Part shown: piece by piece, positions 33,328 to 45,182 of the stretch
Position numbering within the stretch: the stretch's first letter is position 1
How the letters are laid out: each line of letters begins with the position of its first letter
Source of the DNA: Pandoraea cepalis
Lineage (GTDB): Bacteria > Pseudomonadota > Gammaproteobacteria > Burkholderiales > Burkholderiaceae
Assembly: GCF_902459665.1 (NCBI RefSeq)
Contig: NZ_CABPSL010000009.1
Span: 1-64,000, forward strand
Length of the DNA: 64,000 nucleotides
Direction of reading: 5' to 3'
Position numbers and translations under genes: made by a program
Notes under the pieces: generated by a model
Told to the model about the DNA's origin: nothing
Databases searched by the model: none
Seen by the model: only the letters and a program-made list of their open reading frames with translations

Positions 33328-34620
33328 ATGAAGAAAGGCTTTTATACCATCATGGCCGCGCAGTTTTTTTCGTCGCTGGCCGACAATGCATTGCTCATCG
33401 CCGCAATCGCGCTCCTGAAAGATCTGCACTCCCCGCAGTGGATGACGCCGCTGCTCAAGCTCTTCTTCGTGCTCTCGTACGTCATTCTCGCCGCCTACGT
33501 CGGGGCCTTCGCCGATTCGATGCCCAAGGGCAAGGTCATGTTCATCAGCAACTCGATCAAGGTCGCGGGCTGCCTGATGATGCTGTTCGGCTCGCATCCA
33601 CTGATCGCGTATGGTGTAGTCGGCTTCGGCGCGGCGGCCTACTCGCCCGCGAAGTACGGCATTCTCACCGAATTGCTGCCTGCGGAGAAACTGGTCGCGG
33701 CCAACGGCTGGATCGAGGGGCTGACGGTCAGCTCGATCATTCTCGGCACCGTCCTCGGCGGCACACTCATCAGTCCACATATTTCCGAATGGGTGCTCCA
33801 ACGCACGCCAGAGGTCATCAATACGCCGGCGATGGCCTCGATGGTGGTCATCATGGTCATCTACGTGATTGCCGCGCTGTTCAATTTGCGCATCCCCGAC
33901 ACGGGCGCGCGTTACGCGCGTCAGCAACGTAATCCAATCCGACTCGTCTCCGATTTTGCCGACTGCTTCACCACGCTGTGGCGCGACAAGCTGGGCCAGA
34001 TCTCGCTCGCCGTCACGACCCTGTTCTGGGGCGCGGGAGCAACGCTCCAGTTCATCGTGCTGCGCTGGGCCGAAAAAGCGCTGGGCATGACGCTGTCGGA
34101 AGGCGCCATCCTGCAGGCGGTGTCCGCGGTGGGCGTGGCCATCGGCGCCATCGCCGCCGCCTCGCGCATCCCGCTCAAGCGTTCGCTCTCAGTACTGCCG
34201 GTCGGCATCGCCATGGGCATCGCGGTGATGGCGATGGCCTTCTTCTCGAAGGACCTACTGCCGTGGGGCGCCGATTGGAAAGTACCGCTGTACCTGATCG
34301 TTGCCTACATCTTCCTCATCATCGTCGGTGCGCTCGCGGGTTTCTTCGTGGTGCCGATGAACGCCCTGCTCCAACATCGCGGTCACGTCTTGCTCTCGGC
34401 GGGCCATTCCATCGCCGTGCAGAACTTCAACGAGAACCTTTCCGTGCTCATCATGCTGTGCCTCTACGCGCTGCTGATCTGGTTCAACGTGCCGGTGGGG
34501 GTCGTCATCATTCTGTTCGGCGTGTTTGTCTCGGGCACGATGTGGCTCGTCATGCGGCGTCACCAGGCCAATCAGCGCGAATTCGATTCGGTCGCGCTCA
34601 TCGGCGAAATCAAGCATTGA
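33328..34620 (+). CDS. lplT: lysophospholipid transporter LplT
   Basis: This major-facilitator protein flips lysophospholipids across the inner membrane for reacylation. The protein has 430 residues with about twelve membrane segments, beginning MKKGFYTIMAAQFFSSLADNA, with the family motifs YGVVGFGAAAYSPAKYGILTELLP and KLVAANGWIEGLT. The ATG at 33328 matches the family and has AAGGAA upstream; the open frame ahead of it (back to about 33193) encodes unrelated residues. No acyltransferase domain is fused, unlike the Aas-linked forms in some species. ThiD follows directly, with only one base between the stop and its ATG. Confidence 0.92.
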   Translation: MKKGFYTIMAAQFFSSLADNALLIAAIALLKDLHSPQWMTPLLKLFFVLSYVILAAYVGAFADSMPKGKVMFISNSIKVAGCLMMLFGSHPLIAYGVVGFGAAAYSPAKYGILTELLPAEKLVAANGWIEGLTVSSIILGTVLGGTLISPHISEWVLQRTPEVINTPAMASMVVIMVIYVIAALFNLRIPDTGARYARQQRNPIRLVSDFADCFTTLWRDKLGQISLAVTTLFWGAGATLQFIVLRWAEKALGMTLSEGAILQAVSAVGVAIGAIAAASRIPLKRSLSVLPVGIAMGIAVMAMAFFSKDLLPWGADWKVPLYLIVAYIFLIIVGALAGFFVVPMNALLQHRGHVLLSAGHSIAVQNFNENLSVLIMLCLYALLIWFNVPVGVVIILFGVFVSGTMWLVMRRHQANQREFDSVALIGEIKH

Positions 34621-34621
34621 T

Positions 34622-35446
34622 ATGTCTTCGCGTCAGTCGTCCGTTCCCATCGTCCTCACCATTGCCGGCTCGGATTCCAGCGGTGGCGCCGGCATCCAAG
34701 CCGATCTGAAAACGTTTTCCGCGCTCGGCGCCTACGGCGCCAGCGTGATTACCGCCCTCACCGCGCAGAACACGCAGGGGGTCACCGCCATCCACACGCC
34801 GCCGGCGAGTTTCGTCACTGCGCAAATGGATGCCGTTTTCCAGGATCTGACGGTCGATGCCGTCAAGCTGGGCATGCTAGGCAATGCCGAGGTCGTGCGC
34901 GCCGTTGCCGCCGGATTGCGGCAGTACAAGCCGCGCTTTGTCGTGCTCGATACCGTGATGATCTCGAAGAGCGGCCACGCGTTGCTGCAACCCGACGCCG
35001 TCGCCGCATTGCGCGATGAACTGCTGCCGCTGGCGGATCTGATCACACCCAACCTGCCGGAAGCCGCGGCGCTGCTCGGCGTCGAGCCCGCGACCGACGA
35101 ACGCGAGATGGAACAGCAAGCGCAAGCGCTGCGCGCGCTGGGCGCTCGCCATGTGCTGGTCAAGGGGGGCCATCTGGCCAGCGATCTCAGCCCGGACTGG
35201 CTCGTGAGCGCGACCGGGGTCGAGCGCTTCACCGCCCCGCGCATCGCCGTGCACAACACCCACGGTACCGGCTGCACGCTCTCCGCCGCGCTGGCAGCGC
35301 TGCGACCTCGTCGCAACGACTGGTCGGACACCGTACGTGATGCCAAGGCGTATCTCAACGGCGCGCTTGCCGCCAGTGACACATTGCACATCGGCCACGG
35401 TGTCGGCCCCGTGCATCACTTCCACGCCGTATGGCCCAAGGCGTGA
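34622..35446 (+). CDS. thiD: hydroxymethylpyrimidine/phosphomethylpyrimidine kinase
   Basis: This kinase makes HMP phosphate and then HMP diphosphate for thiamine synthesis. The protein has 274 residues. It starts [23 protein letters not shown], the conserved substrate loop, and has the ATP-site motif [15 protein letters not shown] near the end, containing the catalytic base region. The ATG at 34622 lies one base past the lplT stop, so translation is probably coupled. No other thiamine genes are nearby. Confidence 0.95.
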   Translation: MSSRQSSVPIVLTIAGSDSSGGAGIQADLKTFSALGAYGASVITALTAQNTQGVTAIHTPPASFVTAQMDAVFQDLTVDAVKLGMLGNAEVVRAVAAGLRQYKPRFVVLDTVMISKSGHALLQPDAVAALRDELLPLADLITPNLPEAAALLGVEPATDEREMEQQAQALRALGARHVLVKGGHLASDLSPDWLVSATGVERFTAPRIAVHNTHGTGCTLSAALAALRPRRNDWSDTVRDAKAYLNGALAASDTLHIGHGVGPVHHFHAVWPKA

Positions 35447-35507
35447 CGCAGTGAGGCGCTAACGAGCTGAATGCGCTGAACGCTCGCAATACCCGCAATG
35501 CGCCGAC

Positions 35508-36650
35508 TCAGATCGACGGCGCGCCGTCGTCGGCACTCTGCGCCAGCGCGCGACGCGCGGCCGCGTCGGCCCGTTCGCTCAATTCCTCGATGCGATGCCG
35601 GGCGCGCGGTGCCCAGAAATCAGGCACGATAAATCCGCGCTCTTCCTCGAACCAATCCCCGTCGCCCGCCCGCCGGTTCAGCGACACGACGAGCAACGGC
35701 TCGGCGCCGCGTTCTCGCCAGTGCGTCTCGATTCGGGTATGCAGCGCCACCAGCGATAGCGCCGAGGAATCGCTGACGCGCGCGGGGGCCAGCCAACGCG
35801 CGCGCGGCAGCAATGCCCACGTGCGTTCGCGTGCGGCGCTCGGCGCTTGCTGTGTCGACTGCGCGTGCGCCCACCACGCGTCGAGCGTCGCCCACCAGCC
35901 TCGACCGTGTGCCTCGGACGCCACCGCCGGCAACTGCCCACCTTGCGCGAGTGGATGGAACAGCCAGCCCTTCAGATAGACCTGCGGCAGCCACGGCCCG
36001 GCGGCAGGCAATGCGCTAAGCGCTGCGTCCAGCGTGGTCAGGCGCAATTGATGATCGAGCAACCGCGCCACCTTGTCGGCCAGGCTGTCGGCCAGGTTCG
36101 GTCCGAGCCAGTGAAACTGCACGGCACGTTCGTCGAGCCCCGACGACGGCGTCGCTGGCGGCACGAACAGATACAGCTTCACCGCCAGCTCCCAATGCAG
36201 CAATTGACAGTCGGCGCGCCGGGCCAACAGGAAATCGCACTCGCCAAGCGTCATATTGCCGCGCCGGGCGTCACGCACCTGCAAACCGGCGGCGAGCAGA
36301 TCGAAGCGAGGACTGTGCAGCAGTGCGAAGTGCAGCAGTTGCTCCGCATAGCGGCCCAGGCGATGACTTTCGCCGCGCGCAAGAAAGTCGCGCAACGGCT
36401 CGACGTCGGCATCGCAGGCCAGTAGCCAGTCGCGCAGGATTCGGGAATGGGGGACGGGATCGGCGATGTCGGGCTGGCGCGCCACATCGTTCACCGCCTG
36501 CACGCCGTCGAACTGCGCCAGCGCCGCCGGAAAGCGGGCGGCACTGAGCAGATCGGCGGACAACAGCAGCCACGCGAGGTCGCGCACCGGCGCCTCGCGC
36601 AGCGTTTCGATCAGTTCGCCGTAGGCGTCTGGGAGGGAGTCGATTCGCAC
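35508..36650 (-). CDS. DUF1853-family protein, function unknown
   Basis: This looks like a member of the DUF1853 family, with about 380 residues. The characteristic stretches are RDLAWLLLSADLL near the N-terminus, RLGRYAEQLLHFAL in the middle, and CDFLLARRADCQLLHWELAVKLYLF, which resembles a PD-(D/E)XK nuclease-like core (ExK within HWELAVK), although activity is unproven. The GTG at 36650 has a short GAGG upstream and gives a 40-base overlap with the glycosylase gene; TTG and GTG codons 30-33 bases earlier are alternatives. It is convergent with thiD and follows the uracil-DNA glycosylase gene. Confidence 0.7.
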   Translation of the reverse strand: MRIDSLPDAYGELIETLREAPVRDLAWLLLSADLLSAARFPAALAQFDGVQAVNDVARQPDIADPVPHSRILRDWLLACDADVEPLRDFLARGESHRLGRYAEQLLHFALLHSPRFDLLAAGLQVRDARRGNMTLGECDFLLARRADCQLLHWELAVKLYLFVPPATPSSGLDERAVQFHWLGPNLADSLADKVARLLDHQLRLTTLDAALSALPAAGPWLPQVYLKGWLFHPLAQGGQLPAVASEAHGRGWWATLDAWWAHAQSTQQAPSAARERTWALLPRARWLAPARVSDSSALSLVALHTRIETHWRERGAEPLLVVSLNRRAGDGDWFEEERGFIVPDFWAPRARHRIEELSERADAAARRALAQSADDGAPSI

Positions 36651-37681
36651 ACAGCCTCGTAGGTAGCCCGTGCCAGGCACCAATCGGTCCAGGCCTTGGC
36701 CTTGTCGGGCAAACTGCGCAACAGGTAAGCCGGATGGTACGTCACGATCACCGGCACGCCTTCATATTCATGCACGCGCCCGCGCAGGCTGGCGATGCTC
36801 GCCTGCGTGCGCAAAATGCTCTGCGCGGCGAAACGCCCCATCACCACGATCACGCGCGGCTTGAGCAGTGCCACCTGACGCTTCAGGTAAGGCTCGCAGC
36901 TCGCCACTTCGGTCGCTTCGGGATCTCGGTTGTTCGGCGGACGGCACTTGAGGACGTTCGCGATATACACGTTCTCGCCGCGCTGCAATGTCACGGCGCG
37001 CAGCATGTTGTCGAGCAGCTTGCCCGCCTGCCCCACGAACGGCTCGCCCTGCAAATCCTCCTGCTGGCCCGGGGCTTCCCCCACGAGCAGCCAGTCGGCC
37101 TCGCGGTCGCCCACGCCGAAGACCGTCTGCGTACGCGTTTCGCACAGGCCGCACAGGCGGCAATTGGCGACGCGCTCCGTCAGCGCCTCCCAGTCCAGTG
37201 TCTCGACGCCCGGCAGCGCAGGACGCGACGGCGCCCCGGCCTCGCCCGCATCGCGCATGATCGACCACAGCGCAGCATCGGCGGCTGCGTCGCCGTCGCC
37301 GCTGCCATCGCTGTCGAGCCACATCGGCCTGTCGTCGGGCGGCAGGTCCTCCATGTGACGGCTGGCCCCACGCGGTGCGGATGTCGGTGCGGGCACCGGT
37401 GCCGACTCACGGCGAACAGGGGCCGCGGGTACTTCGCCCGATATCGCGGCGCGTCCGGCAGCACGCGCCATCGCCGGCGTGACGCTCGGCGTCACGTCCC
37501 ACGGCGGCAGGTCGTCGGCATGAGCTTCGCCCCGAGGGGCGGCCGCATCGACGCGTGTCGCAACGTCGCCGCCCTCGTCGATCGCCGTTACCGTTGCCGT
37601 CGCCACTTGGGCCACGGCCTCGTGCGACATCCACACCGGCCACAGCCCGAACTCTTCCAGAATCGCTTTAGGCCACGGCAC
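36611..37681 (-). CDS. uracil-DNA glycosylase, family 4
   Basis: This enzyme removes uracil from DNA and belongs to the iron-sulfur family 4 group. The protein has 356 residues. The catalytic domain is the C-terminal 200: [16 protein letters not shown] with the cluster cysteines, [25 protein letters not shown] with the active-site loop, [13 protein letters not shown], and TYHPAYLLR near the end. The first 150 residues are a Pro/Ala/Asp-rich, probably disordered extension. It overlaps rimI by 14 bases and DUF1853 by about 40, so rimI, this gene and DUF1853 appear to form one coupled unit. Confidence 0.92.
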   Translation of the reverse strand: MPWPKAILEEFGLWPVWMSHEAVAQVATATVTAIDEGGDVATRVDAAAPRGEAHADDLPPWDVTPSVTPAMARAAGRAAISGEVPAAPVRRESAPVPAPTSAPRGASRHMEDLPPDDRPMWLDSDGSGDGDAAADAALWSIMRDAGEAGAPSRPALPGVETLDWEALTERVANCRLCGLCETRTQTVFGVGDREADWLLVGEAPGQQEDLQGEPFVGQAGKLLDNMLRAVTLQRGENVYIANVLKCRPPNNRDPEATEVASCEPYLKRQVALLKPRVIVVMGRFAAQSILRTQASIASLRGRVHEYEGVPVIVTYHPAYLLRSLPDKAKAWTDWCLARATYEAVCESTPSQTPTAN

Positions 37682-38147
37682 GATCAGTCTCCCACGTCAG
37701 GCGCATCACAATGGCGTCTTCACGACGCCCGCTCGCCGGATAATATCCCTTGCGCCGGCCAATCTGCACGAATCCGAAACGCTCGTACACGCGCAGCGCC
37801 CTCACGTTCGACGGACGCACCTCCAGCAATACGCCGCTCATACCCTGCGCACGCGAGACTCGCACGACCTCGTCAAGCAACTGCACGCCCAGCCCGTTGC
37901 CCTGCATTTCCGGCTCGACGCACACGTTGAGCAAATGTGACTCGTCGACGACCGGCATCATCAGAAAATAACCGAGCAGTGTGCCATCGACCGCGCGCAG
38001 GCAGACGCCCTGATGCCCGGCGTCGAGCGAATCGGCGAAGTTCTGGCGGGTCCAGGGATACGGATACGCGCGCACTTCGACGGCTACGACCTCGTCGAGA
38101 TCGGCCAGCGTCATCGGCGAATAATGGTTCGGACCGGTCTGGCGCAT
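37668..38147 (-). CDS. rimI: ribosomal-protein-alanine N-acetyltransferase
   Basis: This GNAT-fold enzyme acetylates the N-terminal alanine of ribosomal protein S18 and related substrates using acetyl-CoA. The protein has 159 residues. The acetyl-CoA motif is EMQGNGLGVQLLDEVVRV, and the C-terminal VRALRVYERFGFVQIGRRKGYYP is typical. The ATG at 38147 overlaps the tsaB stop by one base. The tsaB-rimI pair is common in bacteria. An open frame that runs upstream through tsaB is shadow. Confidence 0.94.
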   Translation of the reverse strand: MRQTGPNHYSPMTLADLDEVVAVEVRAYPYPWTRQNFADSLDAGHQGVCLRAVDGTLLGYFLMMPVVDESHLLNVCVEPEMQGNGLGVQLLDEVVRVSRAQGMSGVLLEVRPSNVRALRVYERFGFVQIGRRKGYYPASGRREDAIVMRLTWETDRAVA

Positions 38148-38917
38148 CAGGGCACCTCCGGGGCATTTGCCTTCGCGGTCTGGGCCACGGCCTGCTTGAT
38201 CGCTTCGCGCTCGGCGGTCGTTTGCGCCACCTTGTTGCGGATGTAGACCGGCATGGCCTGATCGGCGGGAATGGCGCCGCCCCGCGCGAAGGCGCGGGCC
38301 GCGAGCGCTGCGACGTAACGGGCACGCGGCATGGCGTTGGCCAGGACCGCCTGCGCCTGCACGCTTGCCTGCAATCGATCGCCGAACGCCAGCGCGGCAT
38401 TGCCCGCGATGACGAAATCCACTTCGGGTGCGCGCACCCGTTCGGCAGCGTCGAGCGACGCAGGCAGAACTTCGCGCCAGTCGTTCGTGGCGCTGTCCCA
38501 GGCGTAATCGGCCCAATAGGCCTCATTCATGCGCGCATCGAGTGCGACAAGCACGCGTTGTGTGTCGACGCGCAATGCGCGCGCCGCTTCGGCACACGCG
38601 AGCAACGTGCCCACCGGCACCACGGGCAGTGCGGCGCCAAACGCCAACCCCTGCGCGACACCGCAGGCCGTGCGCAACCCGGTAAACGACCCCGGCCCCG
38701 CCCCGAAGGCGATCGCGTCGCATTCGGCGAGCGTGACGCCGGCCTCGCGCAGCACGTCGCGCGCGGCGGGCAGAATATGAGTGCTGGAGACCGGGCCGGT
38801 ATCGAGGTGGCGCTCGACCACAAGGGCCGGGGCACCGCTGGCGAGATCGTGACGGTATACGGCAACCGAACAGAATTCGGTCGAGGTATCGAGGGCGAGA
38901 AGCGTAATCGAAGACAT
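38147..38917 (-). CDS. tsaB: tRNA threonylcarbamoyladenosine biosynthesis protein TsaB
   Basis: TsaB is an inactive sugar-kinase-fold partner that supports TsaD in making t6A at position 37 of ANN-decoding tRNAs. The protein has 256 residues. The N-terminal LLALDTSTEFCSVAVYR and the GAGPGSFTGLRTACGVAQGLAFG stretch are the actin-like ATPase signatures. The start at 38917 (MSSITLLALDTS) fits the family; an in-frame ATG 33 bases earlier is less likely. It is followed by rimI and the glycosylase gene in overlapping order. Confidence 0.95.
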   Translation of the reverse strand: MSSITLLALDTSTEFCSVAVYRHDLASGAPALVVERHLDTGPVSSTHILPAARDVLREAGVTLAECDAIAFGAGPGSFTGLRTACGVAQGLAFGAALPVVPVGTLLACAEAARALRVDTQRVLVALDARMNEAYWADYAWDSATNDWREVLPASLDAAERVRAPEVDFVIAGNAALAFGDRLQASVQAQAVLANAMPRARYVAALAARAFARGGAIPADQAMPVYIRNKVAQTTAEREAIKQAVAQTAKANAPEVP

Positions 38918-39346
38918 GGCGCTATTGTAATCGGGTGGGCGGCGAGCCACCTAGCGGCACCGACGGTCGCCCGCCCCTGGCCAGTGCCAGCTTGCCGCAT
39001 TCCGCGTAGCCGAGCATCGCAACCGCCCTATTACTCCGTGCAAATCCGAACGTGCACTTCCCCAAAAACACTGCTATAATCCGCGCTTCGCTTCGCGGAT
39101 CGTCATTGGACTTCCTGCGAGGCGACGAAAAACTGCGTTTTGCCCCAATCCTGTGATAAGCCGCTGTAGTTCTTGCCGGTACTGGCGCTCCTGATAAAGG
39201 AACGACCCGCCACCGTCCCTGGCTTACGATACGGATTTCGATCCGCTTTCTGCCCCATCCGCGATTTGCTTCCTGCTTGCGACGAATTGGGTTTGCCGAT
39301 TGGCGCCAACGCCCCGACATCACCTTTTTGATCCGCAAGAGGCTTC
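38918..39346. other. tsaB/helicase divergent intergenic region with long helicase leader
   Basis: This 429-bp gap has no gene. On the plus strand it holds an extended -10 promoter at 39072-39080 and a leader of about 260 bases that starts within ATCCGCG/CGCGGAT (39079-39100), a perfect 7-bp palindrome. A pyrimidine-rich stretch precedes the helicase ATG. The tsaB promoter must lie in the first 100 bases. Confidence 0.6.
39072..39080 (+). promoter_or_regulatory. extended -10 promoter of the helicase gene
   Basis: TGCTATAAT is an ideal extended -10 (TGn-TATAAT). Transcription would start near 39087, leaving a leader of about 260 bases. The -35 is weak, which is common with extended -10 promoters. 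Confidence 0.7.
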
Positions 39347-41146
<1,800 letters not shown>

Positions 41147-41162
41147 ACGGCCTGAGGCCGTC

Positions 41163-41185
41163 AGGACCGATGCCACATCGGTCCT
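41163..41185. repeat. perfect 10-bp inverted repeat past the helicase gene
   Basis: AGGACCGATG, a CCA loop and CATCGGTCCT form a perfect hairpin 17 bases past the stop. There is no T tract behind it on either strand. It could protect the 3' end of the helicase mRNA from exonucleases. Confidence 0.6.
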
Positions 41186-41198
41186 GCGCAAACGCCTG

Positions 41199-41242
41199 AA
41201 AACCCCGGATGTTGACGTCAACGGTCAACGCCGGGGTTTTTT
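41199..41242. terminator. bidirectional terminator between the helicase gene and pip
   Basis: AAAACCCCGG pairs with CCGGGGTTTT around a 22-base loop that itself contains the palindrome GTTGACGTCAAC (41211-41222). T tracts follow on both strands. It serves the convergent helicase gene (plus) and pip (minus). Confidence 0.8.
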
Positions 41243-41323
41243 CTTACGCGCGCCGGATCGAAAGAGGCCGACGCGCAGGCGCAAGCACTGCCAATCGGCG
41301 CTCGCCAGACGACGCCGTCGATC

Positions 41324-42663
<1,340 letters not shown>

Positions 42664-44262
42664 TCAAACCACTTCGTACAGCGGCAGCGTAAGGAACTCG
42701 ACAAAGTCGTCGCTGGTGCTCATCTGCTCGAAGATGACGGCCGCGCGATCATACGTCGGCGCCACTTGCCCCACGAGTGCTTTCACATTGGCAAGCTCTT
42801 GCGCAATCAGCTCGCGCACCAGCTCGGCGGTGACCTTGCGGCCGTCGTCGAGCTTGCCCTTCGGCGAGCGGATCCACTGCCACACCTGCGAGCGAGAGAT
42901 CTCGGCCGTTGCCGCATCTTCCATCAGGTTGTGAATCGGCACGCAGCCATTGCCCGCCAGCCAGGATCCCAGGTAGTGGATGCCGACATTGATGTTGTTG
43001 CGCAGCCCCGCCTCGGTAATTGGCGCTTCCGGCTGGAACGTCAGCAGGTCACCGCCCGAGACCGTCACATCGTCGCGTTGCTTGTCGATCTGGTTCGGAC
43101 GCTCGCCCAGCACCTTCACGAACTCTTCCATCGCCACGGGCACGAGCCCTGGGTGTGCCACCCAGCCGCCGTCGTAACCGTCGGCGGCGTCGCGCGCCTT
43201 GTCGCCGCGAATGCCGGCCATCGCCCGCTCGTTCGCTTGCGGATCGTGCTTGATCGGAATCAACGCGCTCATGCCGCCAATGGCAGGCGCATTGCGGCGG
43301 TGACACGTCTTGAGCAGCAGCAGCGCGTAGGCCCGCATGAACGGCACCGTCATGGTGATGCGACTGCGATCGGCCAGGCAGAAGTCGGCATCGACCTTGA
43401 ACTTCTTGATGCACGAGAAGATGTAATCCCAGCGGCCGGCGTTCAGGCCCGCGCTGTGCTCGCGCAGTTCATACAGAATCTCGTCCATTTCGAACGCGGC
43501 GAGAATCGTCTCGACGAGCACGGTCGCCTTGATCGTGCCCTGCGCCAGGCCCAGTTCGTTTTGGGCGAGCACGAACACGTCGTTCCACAGACGCGCCTCG
43601 AGGTGGCTCTCCAGCTTCGGCAGATAGTAGTAAGGCCCGAAGCCGCGCTCGAGCGACGCCTTCGCGTTATGGAACACATGCAGGCCAAAGTCGAACAGGC
43701 TGCCTGACATGCGCACACCGTCCACGCTCACGTGCTTCTCGTCGAGATGCCAGCCGCGCGGACGTACGATCAGCGTGGCGACCTTGTCGTTCAAGGCGTA
43801 ACGCTTGCCGTTCTGTTCGAGACTGATGGTGCCGCGCACGGCGTCGCGCACGTTGATATGCCCTTGCAACTGGTTATGCCAGTTCGGCGTGTTCGAGTCC
43901 TCGAAGTCGGTCATGTAGCTGTCCGCCCCCGAGTTCAGCGCGTTGATGATCATCTTGCGCTCGACCGGCCCGGTGATTTCCACACGGCGGCATTGCAACG
44001 CCGCCGGCAACGGCGCGATGCGCCAGTCGCCGTCGCGGATCGCTTGCGTCTCGGGCAGGAAATCGGGCACTTCGCCGGCGTCGAGTCGTGCGGCGCGGTC
44101 CGCGCGGGCCGCAAGTAGTGCCTGACGGCGTGGTTCAAAGGCGCGGTGCAGCTTGGCGATGAAAGCGAGTGCCTCGGGGGTCAGGATCGCTTCGTACTCA
44201 GAACGAATATCGGTGCTGGCATCAACATGCAATTGCATGCCGGGGGGCAGAATCAGGGACAT
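42664..44262 (-). CDS. aceB: malate synthase A
   Basis: This enzyme joins glyoxylate and acetyl-CoA to malate, completing the glyoxylate shunt begun by isocitrate lyase (aceA, about 3 kb away). The protein has 532 residues, the length of the A isoform. The catalytic arginine is in VRPRGWHLDEKH, and the active-site aspartate region is NLMEDAATAEISRSQVWQW near the C-terminus. Sequence such as DFEDSNTPNWHNQLQGH is typical. HAD, LysR and usp genes lie between it and aceA. The start MSLILPPGMQLH is the usual one. Confidence 0.96.
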   Translation of the reverse strand: MSLILPPGMQLHVDASTDIRSEYEAILTPEALAFIAKLHRAFEPRRQALLAARADRAARLDAGEVPDFLPETQAIRDGDWRIAPLPAALQCRRVEITGPVERKMIINALNSGADSYMTDFEDSNTPNWHNQLQGHINVRDAVRGTISLEQNGKRYALNDKVATLIVRPRGWHLDEKHVSVDGVRMSGSLFDFGLHVFHNAKASLERGFGPYYYLPKLESHLEARLWNDVFVLAQNELGLAQGTIKATVLVETILAAFEMDEILYELREHSAGLNAGRWDYIFSCIKKFKVDADFCLADRSRITMTVPFMRAYALLLLKTCHRRNAPAIGGMSALIPIKHDPQANERAMAGIRGDKARDAADGYDGGWVAHPGLVPVAMEEFVKVLGERPNQIDKQRDDVTVSGGDLLTFQPEAPITEAGLRNNINVGIHYLGSWLAGNGCVPIHNLMEDAATAEISRSQVWQWIRSPKGKLDDGRKVTAELVRELIAQELANVKALVGQVAPTYDRAAVIFEQMSTSDDFVEFLTLPLYEVV

Positions 44263-44355
44263 CAGGGATCTCCAACGATCTTCATTTATATAAGGGAGTG
44301 CGCCGCAAGGAAGAACTTCAGGGGCTTTGCACCAGGCCTCACACCGCGTTGGGCG

Positions 44356-45063
44356 TCAGGCGCGCGCTCCCGTCACTACCTCGACGAACCGCTGCAAGTC
44401 GCGCATGTCGCGCCCCATCCCTTGCGGCGTGACGCCGAGCTGTTCGACCGGCAGCCCGGCCCGGTTGACCCAAAACGTCGGGTAACCGAACCAGGTGGCA
44501 CCGGCCGCATCCCAGCCGTTGCTGGAGACGAAAACGATGGCGTCGGCAGGCAAGCCGAACGCGTCGGGGCCGAGTTGATAGGCCTCCGGGGCGGTCTTGA
44601 ATTTGCGTACCGCGTCGACCGACAGCACATGCTCGAACAGATCCTTGATCCCAGCGCTCTTCAGGCCGACGTCGAGCATGCGGGGATCGCCATTCGAAAG
44701 CACGCCGAGCCTGAGACCCATTGCACGCAACGCGCGCAGCACGGACGGGTTTTCGGGGAAGACCGACAGGCAGGTGTATTCGTCCATCAGGCGCTTCTCG
44801 GCGACAGGCGAGAGCGTGAGATTCAGACGCGCCGCAGCGTAGCGCAACGCGTCGACGGTGATGTCCCAGAACGGACGGTAGCGTTCGCCGCGCGGGCCCG
44901 AGAGCGAGCGCAGTTGCGTGTATTCGATCTGCTTGGCCCGCCACAGCTCGGCAAGCGCCGCCCCGCGTCCCGGGAACTGCTGCTCGGCGGCCGCCGCGAC
45001 GGAGTACACGTCGAACAATGTGCCGTAAGCATCAAAAATCACTGCCTGAATACGCGAAGCCAT
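44356..45063 (-). CDS. haloacid dehalogenase, type II (HAD superfamily)
   Basis: This is a HAD hydrolase of 235 residues resembling (S)-2-haloacid dehalogenases. The nucleophile is Asp11 in FDAYGTLFDV. SNGDPRML and the KFKTAPEAYQLG (lysine) and FVSSNGWDAAGA (acid) motifs follow in the expected order. The SNGWD pattern is typical of L-2-haloacid dehalogenases, which give the matching D-hydroxy acids. Its substrate here is unproven; a housekeeping role in removing 2-haloacids or glycolate-type phosphoesters is also possible. It follows aceB's upstream side and is divergent from the LysR gene. Confidence 0.88.
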   Translation of the reverse strand: MASRIQAVIFDAYGTLFDVYSVAAAAEQQFPGRGAALAELWRAKQIEYTQLRSLSGPRGERYRPFWDITVDALRYAAARLNLTLSPVAEKRLMDEYTCLSVFPENPSVLRALRAMGLRLGVLSNGDPRMLDVGLKSAGIKDLFEHVLSVDAVRKFKTAPEAYQLGPDAFGLPADAIVFVSSNGWDAAGATWFGYPTFWVNRAGLPVEQLGVTPQGMGRDMRDLQRFVEVVTGARA

Positions 45064-45182
45064 AAGCTGGGTATCACTCAATATCACTTGTCATTGCCTG
45101 CCAATTGTATTATTGATAGCAATCGCCATAAAAGCGCACAAAAATCACTTTATCTTTGACTTTTTAGTACATAATCCGCCGC
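45064..45182. promoter_or_regulatory. divergent promoter region of the HAD and LysR genes
   Basis: This 119-bp gap is far more AT-rich than its surroundings. It holds a direct repeat TATCACT at 45072-45078 and 45082-45088, and the inverted repeat ATTG-ATAG-CAAT near 45112-45123, a shape seen in LysR operators. A CATAAT -10 at 45170-45175 lies only 7 bases from the LysR GTG. Confidence 0.6.
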
